A stretch of 64,000 bases of DNA, taken from assembly GCA_023667845.1 (NCBI GenBank), contig JAMPIU010000182.1, positions 24,468 through 88,467 on the forward strand, in the 5' to 3' direction. A program made the position numbers and the translations under genes. Under the pieces are notes generated by a model. It searched no databases. It saw only the letters and a list, made by a program, of their open reading frames with translations, and was not told the origin of the DNA. Positions 29,776 through 38,978 of this stretch are shown piece by piece. This stretch comes from Dehalobacter sp. Lineage in GTDB: Bacteria; Bacillota; Desulfitobacteriia; Desulfitobacteriales; Syntrophobotulaceae. Numbering within the stretch: the first letter of the stretch is position 1; the number at the start of each line of letters is the position of its first letter.

Positions 29776-30141
29776 ATGGCTAAGGTATTAATCGTTGATG
29801 ACTCTGCAATTATGAGGAGAAATTTAGCTGCTATCATGGGGAGAGGCGGTCATGAAGTCATAGGCGAAGCGCTCAATGGCATGCAGGCTCTGGCTGAATA
29901 TGGAAATTTGCATCCGGATATTGTGACAATGGATATTACGATGCCTCTGTCAGACGGCATCGAGGCACTTGGTAAATTGCTCGGCAGGTACCCTGATGCC
30001 AGGGTGGTCATGATAAGCGCAATTAACCAAAAAGACAGGGTCTTCGAGGCAATTAAATTGGGCGCCAAGAATTACATTATTAAACCTTTTGAGGAAGACA
30101 AGGTAATCAATATTATAAACCAGGTCCTGGGTTTAAGATAA
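29776..30141 (+). CDS. CheY-like single-domain response regulator
   Basis: A 121-residue receiver domain only: acidic pair VDDS, phospho-acceptor Asp in DIVTMDITMP (about residue 53), SAINQKDR (Ser/Thr switch) and IIKPFE (Lys). No output domain, so it acts by protein contact. It starts 9 bases after the CheA-like kinase with GAGGAGGAAA upstream and is its evident partner. A hairpin terminator follows. Confidence 0.9.
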   Translation: MAKVLIVDDSAIMRRNLAAIMGRGGHEVIGEALNGMQALAEYGNLHPDIVTMDITMPLSDGIEALGKLLGRYPDARVVMISAINQKDRVFEAIKLGAKNYIIKPFEEDKVINIINQVLGLR

Positions 30142-30170
30142 TAGTTATCCGTGTGAATCAAAAATGATGT

Positions 30171-30216
30171 AAGGCCGACGAAGAGAGGGAGTTCTTTCTT
30201 TGTTGGCCTTCTTGTT
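30171..30216 (+). terminator. Likely terminator after the CheY-like gene
   Basis: An imperfect stem aaggccgacgaa / tttgttggcctt (G-U pair included), 30171-30210, followed by cttgtt. The weak T tract lowers certainty. Confidence 0.55.
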
Positions 30217-30356
30217 AGGGTAATATAAATGATATTTACAACAAACAACTCGGATAGTATAATAAAGTTGTTTGAAAAAACGGCAATATCATGTTTTAAG
30301 GATAATCAATCAAATAGGGTAAATGAAACAGGATTAACCAAGAATCGGAGGAGAAA

Positions 30357-31721
30357 ATGGCGTGCAATAAAAAGGAAACAATTGATTCTTTTACACATAA
30401 GTACAGCAAGATCTGTCAGGAAAACAGCTGGATTGATCCAAGCCTCTATAATGAGTATGGCGTAAAACGCGGCTTAAGAGATAAGAACGGGGAAGGGGTA
30501 CTTGCCGGGTTAACCAATATCTCTTTAATCAAGTCTCATGACGAAATTGATGGAAAGCGGATTCCCTGTGACGGAAAACTTCTTTACCGGGGATACAATA
30601 TCACTGATTTGGTCAAAGGATTTGCACATAATCAGCAATATGGCTTTGAAGAAATAACTTATCTGCTTCTGTTTGGATCACTGCCTAATGAAGAACAATT
30701 AGCCCACTTTAAAGACATTTTAGTGGAAAGCAGAAATCTTCCTAAAAATTTTGTGCGTGATGTCATTATGAAAGCACCGAGCAGAGACATCATGAATTCT
30801 CTAACAAAGAGTGTTCTTACCCTGGCATCCTATGATGAGACCATAGACGATGTGTCTTTAGATAATGTTTTGCGGCAATGTCTGATGCTGATCAGCATTT
30901 TTCCGATGCTGTGCGTGTACGGGTATCATGCCTACAATCATTATGAATGCAACGAAAGCTTTTATATCCACAGACCTGATGATCAGCTCTCCACAGCTCA
31001 AAATATCCTGAAAATGTTAAGACCGGATAAACAATTTACGGAACTTGAAGCCAAGGTGCTGGATATTGCCCTTGTACTGCATATGGAACACGGCGGGGGA
31101 AATAATTCCACGTTTACGACCAGAGTCGTTTCTTCTTCCGGTTCGGATACGTATTCCGTCATTGCGGCGGCCTTATCCTCTCTGAAAGGGCCAAAACATG
31201 GCGGAGCAAATATTAAGGTTGTCGAGATGGTGGCTGATATCAAATCCCACGTTGCCAACCCTAAGGATGAAGAAGAGGTCAAAAGCTACTTAACGAAGAT
31301 TTTGAAGAAGGAAGCGTTTGACCGGAGAGGTCTCATTTATGGGATGGGACATGCTGTTTATTCGATTTCCGACCCAAGGGCCCAAATCTTCAAAGGCTTT
31401 GTCGAGAAGCTGGCGGATGACAGAGACCGAAGAAGTGATTTTGAATTATATGCGATGATTGAGAGACTCGCTCCTCAGGTCATCGCTGAGGAACGGAAAA
31501 TCTATAAAGGTGTCAGTGCCAATGTGGATTTTTACAGCGGCTTTGTTTACAGTATGCTGGATATTCCGCTGGAACTGTATACGCCGTTGTTTGCGATGGC
31601 CAGAATTGTCGGGTGGAGTGCCCACCGTTTGGAAGAATTGGTCAATGCAGACAAAATCATCAGACCGGCCTATGAAAGTCCCCTTATTGATAAGGATTAT
31701 AGGGTAATGCAGGAACGGTAA
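30357..31721 (+). CDS. gltA: Citrate synthase (Si-type family)
   Basis: A 454-residue enzyme condensing oxaloacetate with acetyl-CoA. The catalytic triad is visible: GPKHGGANIK (His), GMGHAVYSISDPRA (His) and VDFYSGFVYSMLD (Asp), plus MEHGGGNNSTFTTRVVSS. The roughly 60-residue N-terminal extension (SFTHKYSKICQENSWIDPSL) matches the longer citrate synthases of clostridia; methylcitrate activity cannot be excluded. CGGAGGAGA just before ATG 30357. No other TCA-cycle gene is in the window. Confidence 0.9.
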   Translation: MACNKKETIDSFTHKYSKICQENSWIDPSLYNEYGVKRGLRDKNGEGVLAGLTNISLIKSHDEIDGKRIPCDGKLLYRGYNITDLVKGFAHNQQYGFEEITYLLLFGSLPNEEQLAHFKDILVESRNLPKNFVRDVIMKAPSRDIMNSLTKSVLTLASYDETIDDVSLDNVLRQCLMLISIFPMLCVYGYHAYNHYECNESFYIHRPDDQLSTAQNILKMLRPDKQFTELEAKVLDIALVLHMEHGGGNNSTFTTRVVSSSGSDTYSVIAAALSSLKGPKHGGANIKVVEMVADIKSHVANPKDEEEVKSYLTKILKKEAFDRRGLIYGMGHAVYSISDPRAQIFKGFVEKLADDRDRRSDFELYAMIERLAPQVIAEERKIYKGVSANVDFYSGFVYSMLDIPLELYTPLFAMARIVGWSAHRLEELVNADKIIRPAYESPLIDKDYRVMQER

Positions 31722-31765
31722 GACCTCTATTCGATTGATAAGCATTGGAAGGAGACAGTGTATAA

Positions 31766-32401
31766 TTGCGGCTTAGGAGAAAACGGAGCGCAAAGCTCGA
31801 ACTAGAGAAAGACACCAAGACCATTTTAGCCCCTGCGGAATGCAAAGGGAAGTGGAATGAAGTATTCGACAATAATGATCCGGTTCATTTAGAACTGGGC
31901 TGCGGCCGGGGGGATTTTATCGCATCACTTGCAGGCAAAACTGAAAATATCAATTATATTGCAATTGATTCCTACCCGGAAGTGCTGGTTTGTGTGTTAA
32001 GGAAACTTAATCAAAGCAAGCTGCCTAACGTCAGGCTGGTTTCCATGCGTATTGAAGATACCGACAGTATTTTCGGACAGGATGAAATTGATAAAATCTA
32101 TATCAATTTCTGTAATCCATGGCCCAGCAAGCGACACCATAAGCGCAGACTGACACATCCGAACTTTCTAAGGAAGTACCAGACCTTTGTAAAGAAAGGA
32201 TCGGAGGTTTGGTTCAAAACGGACGATGAACCACTTTTTGAAGATAGCCTGCAGTATTTTCAGGAGACCGGTTTTCAGGAATTATACCGGACATATGATT
32301 TGCATCAAAGTGGTTTTGAAGAAAATATCATGACCGAATACGAAACAAAATTTACAGGTCAGGGGATCAAGATTAAGTTTGCCGTTTTTAAGTATGAATA
32401 A
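31766..32401 (+). CDS. trmB: tRNA (guanine46-N7)-methyltransferase
   Basis: A 211-residue class I SAM-dependent enzyme that makes m7G46 in tRNA variable loops. SAM site LELGCGRGDFIASLAGK, then FCNPWPSKRHHKRRLTHPNF and WFKTDDEPLFEDSL, are diagnostic. A basic N-terminus (RLRRKRSAK) follows a TTG start with AAGGAGAC (31749-31756). It lies 44 bases after citrate synthase and 40 before the helicase gene, so the three may be co-transcribed. Confidence 0.94.
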   Translation: MRLRRKRSAKLELEKDTKTILAPAECKGKWNEVFDNNDPVHLELGCGRGDFIASLAGKTENINYIAIDSYPEVLVCVLRKLNQSKLPNVRLVSMRIEDTDSIFGQDEIDKIYINFCNPWPSKRHHKRRLTHPNFLRKYQTFVKKGSEVWFKTDDEPLFEDSLQYFQETGFQELYRTYDLHQSGFEENIMTEYETKFTGQGIKIKFAVFKYE

Positions 32402-32441
32402 ATAGGATTCGCACCTATTTCTGGGAGAATGGACTGAAACC

Positions 32442-34799
32442 ATGATTAAGCTTCCGATCAGACAGCTGGTTGAATTAATAATGCGCTGCGGGGACATTGA
32501 CAGCAGGTATGCTTCCAAGGACAGGATGGCGGAAGGGGCTAAAGCGCATCGGATCCTGCAGAAGAGGAACCGTGAAACCTATGAGGACTATCGAAGCGAA
32601 GTTTCGCTTTCTGAAGCATATTGTTACAATGGCATTGATTATACGTTGGAGGGACGTGCTGACGGCATTTTCAGCTGTGAAGGCCGGACCGTTATTGAAG
32701 AAATAAAAACCACGGTGCTGCCATTGGATTCTATTAACAAGGATTTCAGCGGCGCTCATTGGGCGCAGGCTAAGTGCTATGCGTATATTTACGCTGTCCA
32801 GAACGCTCTGACAGAAGCCGCCGTTCAACTGACGTATTTCAATCTGGAGACCAATGAAACCAAACAATGGCTTAATTTTTTTGCAATCAATGAACTGACG
32901 GAATTTATCGGCAGTCTTATTCAAAAGTATTCGGTATGGGCAAGCTTTTCTGCCGAATGGGCAGAGATTCGGGACCCCTCGATCAAGGCGCTTCAGTTTC
33001 CTTTCCCGGCCTACCGGCAGGGGCAGCGGGAGCTGGCTGTACAGGCCTACCGGGCCATAGCCGGCCGAAAGAAACTGTTTGTGCAGGCCCCGACAGGAAC
33101 CGGAAAAACTATCTCGGTGCTGTTTCCAGCCATCAAAGCGATGGGGGAGGCGAAAACCTCTAAACTATTCTATTTGACGGCCAAAACGATAACGCGTCAG
33201 GTTGCGGAAGAGGCATTCGAAAGAATGCGCCAAGGCGGTCTGAAAATGAAGACCTTGACGCTGACTGCTAAAGAAAAAATTTGCTTTTGTGAAAAGTCGG
33301 TCTGCCATCCCGAGTATTGTAAATATGCCAAAGGACATTACGACCGAATTAATGCAGCCATTTTAGATGCGATCAAAGAGTCTGATGATTTGTCCAGAAG
33401 TGTAATCGAGAAATACGCCCAGAAGCATACAGTCTGTCCGTTTGAACTTTCCCTGGATCTTTCGCTTTTGGCGGACTGCGTCATTTGTGACTACAACTAT
33501 GTTTTTGATCCGAGAGCACATCTCAGACGCTTTTTTGCAGACAACAGCGGCGATTATGTGTTTCTGATCGATGAAGCCCACAACCTTGTGGACAGAGCGC
33601 GGGAAATGTTCTCAGCAAAGCTTGACAAAACTGCTTTTTACCAGGTGAAAAAAGCGTATAAGGGTAGAAATAAAGCGTTGGATAAAATCCTGAACCGCAT
33701 CAATAAAAAGATGATTGACCTGCGTCATCAATGCGGGGAGCAGGGCTATTTGATTACGACGGAAATGCCTGCGGATTTCCTGAGCCTTCTTCAGCAATAC
33801 ACCGGAACTTGTGAATTGATGCTTAAGGAAAACAGAAGCTTAAGCGAGGATAGTGCTTTTCTTCAGCTCTATTTTGATGTGCTGGGTTTTACAGCAATCG
33901 CTGAATTTTACGATGAAAGATACGTTACTTTTGTGGAAACCAAGCGGGATGAGGTAACCGTGAAGCTTTTCTGCCTTGATCCATCGTTTTTGCTGGGAGA
34001 GGCGCTTAAAAGAGGCAGTTCGGCGGTGATGTTTTCAGCGACGCTGTCTCCGCTGGAATATTTCCGGGAGGTACTTGGCGGAGGTGAAGCAGACCATATT
34101 CTCTCTCTCGATTCTCCATTTGATTATCGAAAGCTTTGCGTGCTGACGGCTGACTCTGTTTCGACCAAGTATAAAGAAAGAGAACAAAGCGCTCACCAGA
34201 TTACCCGGATGATTGGTTCCTTTGTCGCCCAGAAAACGGGGAATTACATTGTTTATTTTCCATCGTATAAATATATGAACGATATTTTTGCCGAGTTTGC
34301 TTCGGCCTGTCCCGATATCACCGCTGTGGCCCAGGAAGCTTCAATGGCTGAAGAAGAACGGGAACGTTTCCTGCTAAGTTTCAAAGAGAATCCTGAGAAA
34401 ACCTATGTAGCTTTCTGCGTGCTCGGCGGAATATTCTCCGAAGGCATTGATCTGAAGGGAAGCAGGCTGATTGGTACGGCGATTGTAAGCGTGGGACTGC
34501 CCCAGCTAAGTGTTCAGCAGAATATCATTCGGGATTACTTTAACAGCAAAAACGGTCTCGGCTATGAATATGCGTATATGTATCCCGGAATGAACAAGGT
34601 GATGCAGGCTGCCGGCAGGGTGATTCGCAGCGAAAACGATATCGGTGCCGTTTTGCTTATTGACGAGCGGTACAGCAACAAGAAATATATAAAGCTGTTT
34701 CCAAAACACTGGATGCGGCGCAGAAACATCAAAGACAGCAAGTCTATTGAGAAAAACCTCGGATTATTCTGGCAGACAGGCAGTAAAGGTAATCCCTAA
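32442..34799 (+). CDS. PD-(D/E)XK nuclease fused to an XPD/DinG-like Fe-S helicase
   Basis: A 785-residue protein. Residues about 1-170 resemble a Cas4/RecB-type nuclease (GRADGIF with Asp, then TVIEEIKTT giving the E-x-K pair). From about 185 comes a superfamily 2 helicase of the Rad3/XPD/DinG group: QAPTGTGKTISV (Walker A), a cysteine cluster KICFCEKSVCHPEYCKYA that probably holds a 4Fe-4S centre, DEAHNLVDRA (DEAH box), FSATLSPLEYF, and the C-terminal GGIFSEGIDL and QAAGRVIR motifs. Probably DNA repair or flap processing, as for other 5'-3' Fe-S helicases. GGGAG is 15 bases from ATG 32442, so translation may be weak. Confidence 0.83.
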   Translation: MIKLPIRQLVELIMRCGDIDSRYASKDRMAEGAKAHRILQKRNRETYEDYRSEVSLSEAYCYNGIDYTLEGRADGIFSCEGRTVIEEIKTTVLPLDSINKDFSGAHWAQAKCYAYIYAVQNALTEAAVQLTYFNLETNETKQWLNFFAINELTEFIGSLIQKYSVWASFSAEWAEIRDPSIKALQFPFPAYRQGQRELAVQAYRAIAGRKKLFVQAPTGTGKTISVLFPAIKAMGEAKTSKLFYLTAKTITRQVAEEAFERMRQGGLKMKTLTLTAKEKICFCEKSVCHPEYCKYAKGHYDRINAAILDAIKESDDLSRSVIEKYAQKHTVCPFELSLDLSLLADCVICDYNYVFDPRAHLRRFFADNSGDYVFLIDEAHNLVDRAREMFSAKLDKTAFYQVKKAYKGRNKALDKILNRINKKMIDLRHQCGEQGYLITTEMPADFLSLLQQYTGTCELMLKENRSLSEDSAFLQLYFDVLGFTAIAEFYDERYVTFVETKRDEVTVKLFCLDPSFLLGEALKRGSSAVMFSATLSPLEYFREVLGGGEADHILSLDSPFDYRKLCVLTADSVSTKYKEREQSAHQITRMIGSFVAQKTGNYIVYFPSYKYMNDIFAEFASACPDITAVAQEASMAEEERERFLLSFKENPEKTYVAFCVLGGIFSEGIDLKGSRLIGTAIVSVGLPQLSVQQNIIRDYFNSKNGLGYEYAYMYPGMNKVMQAAGRVIRSENDIGAVLLIDERYSNKKYIKLFPKHWMRRRNIKDSKSIEKNLGLFWQTGSKGNP

Positions 34800-34826
34800 A
34801 AAGCGGGAAAGAATGAGAGAAGTAAT

Positions 34827-34876
34827 ATAAGACATAAATATAAGACATAAATATAGGACATAAATATAGGACATAG
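34827..34876. repeat. 13-bp tandem repeat, 3.7 copies
   Basis: Units of ataagacataaat / ataggacataaat in a head-to-tail run, just upstream of the pstS promoter block. No T-rich terminator is seen between the helicase gene and this repeat. Confidence 0.85.
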
Positions 34877-34920
34877 TAAGATGACTCAGAATAAATCGGA
34901 GGCATTTTTTTTATGCAATA

Positions 34921-34980
34921 TTTACAGAATCGTTACAATTACGCAAAGTCTACGCAATAATAAATTGTTATTGTATATAT
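34921..34980 (+). promoter_or_regulatory. PhoP box and promoter of pstS
   Basis: TTTACA (34921-34926) and GTTACA (34932-34937) repeat with an exact 11-bp period, followed in register by the degenerate GCAAAG (34943-34948) and GCAATA (34954-34959). A -10 region TATTGTATATA lies at 34969-34979. The 11-bp spacing of TTACA-type hexamers is the pattern of Firmicute PhoP binding sites. A near-identical block precedes pstC. Confidence 0.8.
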
Positions 34981-35044
34981 AGCAAAAACATTGGAGGAGA
35001 TCAGTTTATACTGAAAACATTAATAATGAGAGGAAGAATTGAAA

Positions 35045-35881
35045 ATGAAAAAACTGTTTACGCTTATATTGGTAGGTATTCTGGCTTTAGCTTTCACCGG
35101 CTGCGGAAGCAAAGACAGCACTTCCCAATCCAACCAACAGCAGGCACAGACTGAGTCCGCAGAAATTACCATCGCAGGGTCCACCTCGGTTCAGCCGATT
35201 TCTGAAGCACTCACAGAAGCATTCATGGCGAAAAACCCGAACATTAAAGTTAACGTCCAGGGAGGCGGTTCCGGAGCAGGAATCAAAGCTGCCCAGGAAG
35301 GCACCGCGGATATCGGATCTTCTTCCCGCGAGCTGAAACCTGAAGAGACCGGTCTGACGGAAACCGTCATCTGTAAGGATGGCGTTGCTATCGTAGTCAA
35401 TTCTAAAAACGTAGTCAAAGATCTGAGCATCGAGCAGATTAAAAAGATTTATAGCGGCAAAATCACCAACTGGAAAGAAGTTGGCGGAGCTAACCAGACG
35501 ATCAATGTGATTACCAGAGAAGCAGGTTCCGGTACACGTGGTGCATTTGAAGAATTGGTCATGGGCAAAGATAATCCGATCAGTGACAAAGCGATTGTTC
35601 AGAACTCCACTGGTGCTGCGAGAACTTCTATAGCCGGTGATGTGAATGCGATTGCCTATATTTCGATGGCAAGCATTGATGACACGGTGAAAGCAGTAAC
35701 CGTAGAAGGTATTGAGGCCAATGCGGAGAATGTCCTGAATGGATCGTACAAAATTCAGCGTCCGTTCCTCTATCTGACCAAAGCAGCGCCTGCGGGTGCA
35801 GTGAAGACCTATATTGACTTTGTCATGTCGGATGAAGGACAAAGCATCATTCAAAAAGAAGGTCTTGTATTGGTGAAATGA
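35045..35881 (+). CDS. pstS: Phosphate-binding lipoprotein PstS
   Basis: A 278-residue extracytoplasmic receptor for the PstSCAB importer. Signal peptide with lipobox LAFTGC (Cys20), a Gln/Ser-rich linker, then the binding fold with AGSTSVQPISEAL, QGGGSGAGIKAA, DIGSSSRELKPEE and TREAGSGTRGAFEEL, the phosphate-contact loops. ATG 35045 is preferred to TTG 35039 because GAGAGGAAG ends 8 bases before it. Expressed from its own PhoP-type promoter and separated from pstCAB by phoP-phoR. Confidence 0.95.
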   Translation: MKKLFTLILVGILALAFTGCGSKDSTSQSNQQQAQTESAEITIAGSTSVQPISEALTEAFMAKNPNIKVNVQGGGSGAGIKAAQEGTADIGSSSRELKPEETGLTETVICKDGVAIVVNSKNVVKDLSIEQIKKIYSGKITNWKEVGGANQTINVITREAGSGTRGAFEELVMGKDNPISDKAIVQNSTGAARTSIAGDVNAIAYISMASIDDTVKAVTVEGIEANAENVLNGSYKIQRPFLYLTKAAPAGAVKTYIDFVMSDEGQSIIQKEGLVLVK

Positions 35882-35955
35882 CCCAAGATTCGTCCAATGC
35901 AACAGCTATATCCGTAGAAAGAGTGCAGCATATACTCAATAAAATGAAGATAATT

Positions 35956-35998
35956 TGGGTCAGACAGGGTGAGTAATTATTTCACCCTGTCTGACCCA
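35956..35998. terminator. Long hairpin after pstS
   Basis: A perfect 17-bp inverted repeat (tgggtcagacagggtga and its complement) with a 9-base loop, 75 bases after the pstS stop. No T tract follows, so it may act as a transcript stabiliser rather than a classical terminator. Confidence 0.55.
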
Positions 35999-36127
35999 GT
36001 TAAACGTTTATCCCGAAGATTTCTCCATTAGCACTCATCGGGTTACACGATCGCTCATATCGCTTAAAAAATATTTTGATGAAAATGGGCTAGCCAAATA
36101 AGATTAAATATAGGGGATTGATCACCG

Positions 36128-36250
36128 ATGGAAAGAACAAAAGTTGCATTTAGTGATGAAGCGTTTATTCAGACATTTTGCGCCGTTACGAATACATGTT
36201 CTTTTCATAGAGATGAAATACCTTTTATGCTGTTATATAATATGAAATAG
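36128..36250 (+). CDS. Possible 40-residue peptide upstream of phoP
   Basis: A frame starting MERTKVAFSDEAFIQ and ending FMLLYNMK, with a weak AGGGGA about 11 bases before its ATG. No family. It lies in the 430-base gap between pstS and phoP and may be chance. Confidence 0.2.
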   Translation: MERTKVAFSDEAFIQTFCAVTNTCSFHRDEIPFMLLYNMK

Positions 36251-36310
36251 ATATGGCTTATTCTTATTGATGAAACGTTTTAATGCGAAGCATTTATCGA
36301 GGAGGACGAT

Positions 36311-37006
36311 ATGAGGAAAAGAATCTTGGTTGTGGAAGATGAAGAAGCGATTGCCCGCCTGATCAGTTATAATCTTCAAAAAGAAGGATTTGAAGTTCAG
36401 GTTTCAGAAGATGGACTTGAAGCACTGGGGAAAATTCGATCAGAAAAACCAGATTTGCTTATTCTCGATATTATGCTTCCTGGAATGGACGGCTATGAAA
36501 TTTGCCAAGCAGTCAGGAAAGAAGACGGTTCTCTCCCTGTTATTATGTTGTCGGCGAGAGATGATGAGCTGGATAAAATTCTTGGTCTGGAACTTGGCGG
36601 GGATGATTATCTGACAAAACCATTCAGCCCGAGAGAGCTTGTTGCCAGGGTACGCGCTTTATTGCGGCGGGCCCAAACGACTCAGGCAGCACCTGACCAT
36701 GAGACTTTTTTGATCGACAGGCTGGCCGTTGATTTCTCCGGCCGTGAAATCAGCGTGAATGATCAGATTGTACCGCTTACGCCAAAGGAGTTTGAACTGC
36801 TGGAATATTTAATCCGCCATCGAGGAAAAGTGGTAAGCCGAGATCAGCTGTTAGACAGAGTATGGAACTATGATTTCGCGGGTGATACCAGGATTGTTGA
36901 TGTTCATATCAGCAGGCTTCGAGAAAAAATTGAGCCCGACCCTAAAAATCCGTCTTATATCCAGACGGTTCGCGGGGTCGGATACAGGTTTAAGGAGCGA
37001 GGCTGA
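36311..37006 (+). CDS. phoP: Phosphate-regulon response regulator (OmpR/PhoB family)
   Basis: A 231-residue regulator. Receiver domain (1-120) with VVEDEEA, phospho-acceptor Asp in LLILDIMLPGMDGYE, SARDDE and LTKPFSP. A winged-helix DNA-binding domain (about 130-230) has LTPKEFELLEYLIRHRGKVV, VWNYDFAGDTRIVDVHISRL and QTVRGVGYRF. Its targets are likely the two 11-bp-repeat boxes before pstS and pstC. GAGGAGGACG precedes the ATG; the stop overlaps the phoR start (TGATG). Confidence 0.92.
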   Translation: MRKRILVVEDEEAIARLISYNLQKEGFEVQVSEDGLEALGKIRSEKPDLLILDIMLPGMDGYEICQAVRKEDGSLPVIMLSARDDELDKILGLELGGDDYLTKPFSPRELVARVRALLRRAQTTQAAPDHETFLIDRLAVDFSGREISVNDQIVPLTPKEFELLEYLIRHRGKVVSRDQLLDRVWNYDFAGDTRIVDVHISRLREKIEPDPKNPSYIQTVRGVGYRFKERG

Positions 37007-38775
37007 TGTTGAAAAGTCTGAAAATGAAATTCACAGTTGGCTTTATTGCACTAGCACTGCTTTCAATGCTTGTATCAGGCGTTTATCTTATCAAGGTGCT
37101 CGATAACTATTTTATTGAAAATCTGCAGGCCAAACTTTTGGTTGAGGCGAAATTGGTCAGAGAAATGGTTATCGATGAATTTGGTTCGCTGAATATGGTC
37201 TCGGATATTGAAAAAATTACCGGTGATCTTGCAAACGTTACTAGCACCAGGGTTACGGTGATCGATGCGAATGGCGTTGTTCTGGGTGATTCTGAGCAGC
37301 TGCCGACGCTTATGGAGAACCATCTCGGGCGTCCCGAAATCCACCAGGCGATCAGCGAAGGTGTCGGGATAGCGGAGAGAGAAAGTACAACACTTAATAC
37401 GCAAATGATGTATCTGGCGCTGCCTGTTGAGAAAGACGGGGAAATTAAGGGCTTTGTTCGCCTGGCGCTTCCGATGACCGAAATTACGACGGCCCTATCC
37501 AAACTGTGGAGCATGCTGTTCATAGCTCTCTTAATGGCTACAGTAATCGCCGGCATCTTAGGGTTTAAGCTATCGCAGCGTCTGACAAAGCCAATTCAGA
37601 AAATGACAGCCGCAGCTCAAAATATTGCTGGGGGTGATTTCAGCCTGCGTACCTACACGACCAGTCAGGATGAGATCGGGAAACTTGGGCAGGCTTTAAA
37701 TCAAATGGCCCAGCAGCTGAAAGAAATGATTGACGAAGTCTCAACCGGGAAAAGTAAGCTTGAAACGGTCTTAGCGAATATGGTCAGTGGCGTTATTTTT
37801 CTCAGAGAAGATGGTAAGATCGATTTGATTAATCCGGCAGCCCTGAAGATTCTGGAGATCGAACCCAAAAATGTCAATCGGCATCAGATTGAGATTATCA
37901 ACAATTACCAATTAAGTACACTGATTGACACGGCACTGAAAACGCACAAGGCCGCCAAGGATGATTTATTAATATTATCTCCGCACGAAAAAAATATTGA
38001 AGTCAATATTACGCCAATTCTCGGAAAGGGAAATACCAACATCGGAGCCGTCATGGTGCTTCATGATATTACGGATCTCCGAAAACTGGAAACAATGCGC
38101 AGGGATTTTGTTGCCAATGTATCTCATGAATTAAAAACGCCTGTCACCTCACTCAAAGGATATGCGGAAACACTGCTCGATGGTGCGCTTGATGACCCTG
38201 AGACGGCCAGAGAATTTGTCAGAATCATCTTGACAGAATCAGAACGGCTGCGGATGCTCGTTGATGACCTGCTGGAATTATCCAGAATTGAATCTGGGGC
38301 AGATCCGGTCGAATGGCAGAAAATTGATGTGAGTGCTTTACTGCATTCGCTGGAGGTAAAGTTAAGACCCCAGCTTGAAGCCAGGCAAATCCAGCTTACT
38401 GTCGTTTGTCCAGAGAAGTTGCCATATGCCTGGGGAGATTACAGCATGATCGAGCAGGTGTTAACAAATTTGACGGACAACGCTATAAAATATTCCGCAA
38501 TAGGGGAAAAGGTCAAAATTGTCGCTTCCCAAAAGTCTGACGGAATACTGTTTGAGGTGATTGATTCCGGGCCTGGAATTCCGGAGCATGATTTACCCCG
38601 GGTTTTTGAAAGGTTTTACCGGGTTGATAAAGGCAGGAATCGTAAACAAGGGGGGACGGGGCTCGGATTGGCGATTGTCAAACATATTCTGGAGACCCAT
38701 GGCACGAGGATACAGGTGGAGAGTACGTTGGGGCGGGGCTCACGATTCTATTTTATGCTGACCAAAAAATCATAA
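37006..38775 (+). CDS. phoR: Phosphate-regulon sensor histidine kinase
   Basis: A 589-residue kinase: helix about 10-30, extracytoplasmic sensor of about 130 residues, helix about 165-187 (LWSMLFIALLMATVIAGILG), HAMP (about 188-240), PAS (about 255-355), then HisKA with VSHELKTPVTSLKGYAETL (His374) and HATPase with LTDNAIKYS, DSGPGIPEHDLPRVFERFYR and GGTGLGLAIVKHI. This is the PhoR/WalK layout. It starts in the stop codon of phoP, so the two are coupled. It probably senses through the Pst complex and PhoU encoded next. Confidence 0.92.
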   Translation: MLKSLKMKFTVGFIALALLSMLVSGVYLIKVLDNYFIENLQAKLLVEAKLVREMVIDEFGSLNMVSDIEKITGDLANVTSTRVTVIDANGVVLGDSEQLPTLMENHLGRPEIHQAISEGVGIAERESTTLNTQMMYLALPVEKDGEIKGFVRLALPMTEITTALSKLWSMLFIALLMATVIAGILGFKLSQRLTKPIQKMTAAAQNIAGGDFSLRTYTTSQDEIGKLGQALNQMAQQLKEMIDEVSTGKSKLETVLANMVSGVIFLREDGKIDLINPAALKILEIEPKNVNRHQIEIINNYQLSTLIDTALKTHKAAKDDLLILSPHEKNIEVNITPILGKGNTNIGAVMVLHDITDLRKLETMRRDFVANVSHELKTPVTSLKGYAETLLDGALDDPETAREFVRIILTESERLRMLVDDLLELSRIESGADPVEWQKIDVSALLHSLEVKLRPQLEARQIQLTVVCPEKLPYAWGDYSMIEQVLTNLTDNAIKYSAIGEKVKIVASQKSDGILFEVIDSGPGIPEHDLPRVFERFYRVDKGRNRKQGGTGLGLAIVKHILETHGTRIQVESTLGRGSRFYFMLTKKS

Positions 38776-38918
38776 GTCTACGGATATCAGGTTAAACTTT
38801 GGCTTTTAACCTGGATGCTTTTCTGTTTTTTCCAAATTAAATATATTGTAAATAATAGAGATGTCTTGATTATAAAGGCAGCTCTTATTATTTAATGTGT
38901 ATATTTCCATATCGTACA

Positions 38919-38978
38919 TTTACAAAATCGTTACAATTCCGCAAAGTCTTCTCAACAAATAATTGCTATTGTATAACT
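38919..38978 (+). promoter_or_regulatory. PhoP box and promoter of pstC-pstA-pstB-phoU
   Basis: TTTACA (38919-38924), GTTACA (38930-38935) and GCAAAG (38941-38946) at 11-bp spacing, then TATTGTATAAC in the -10 region. The block, including the following GGAGGAGA, is almost base-for-base the same as that upstream of pstS. Confidence 0.8.
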
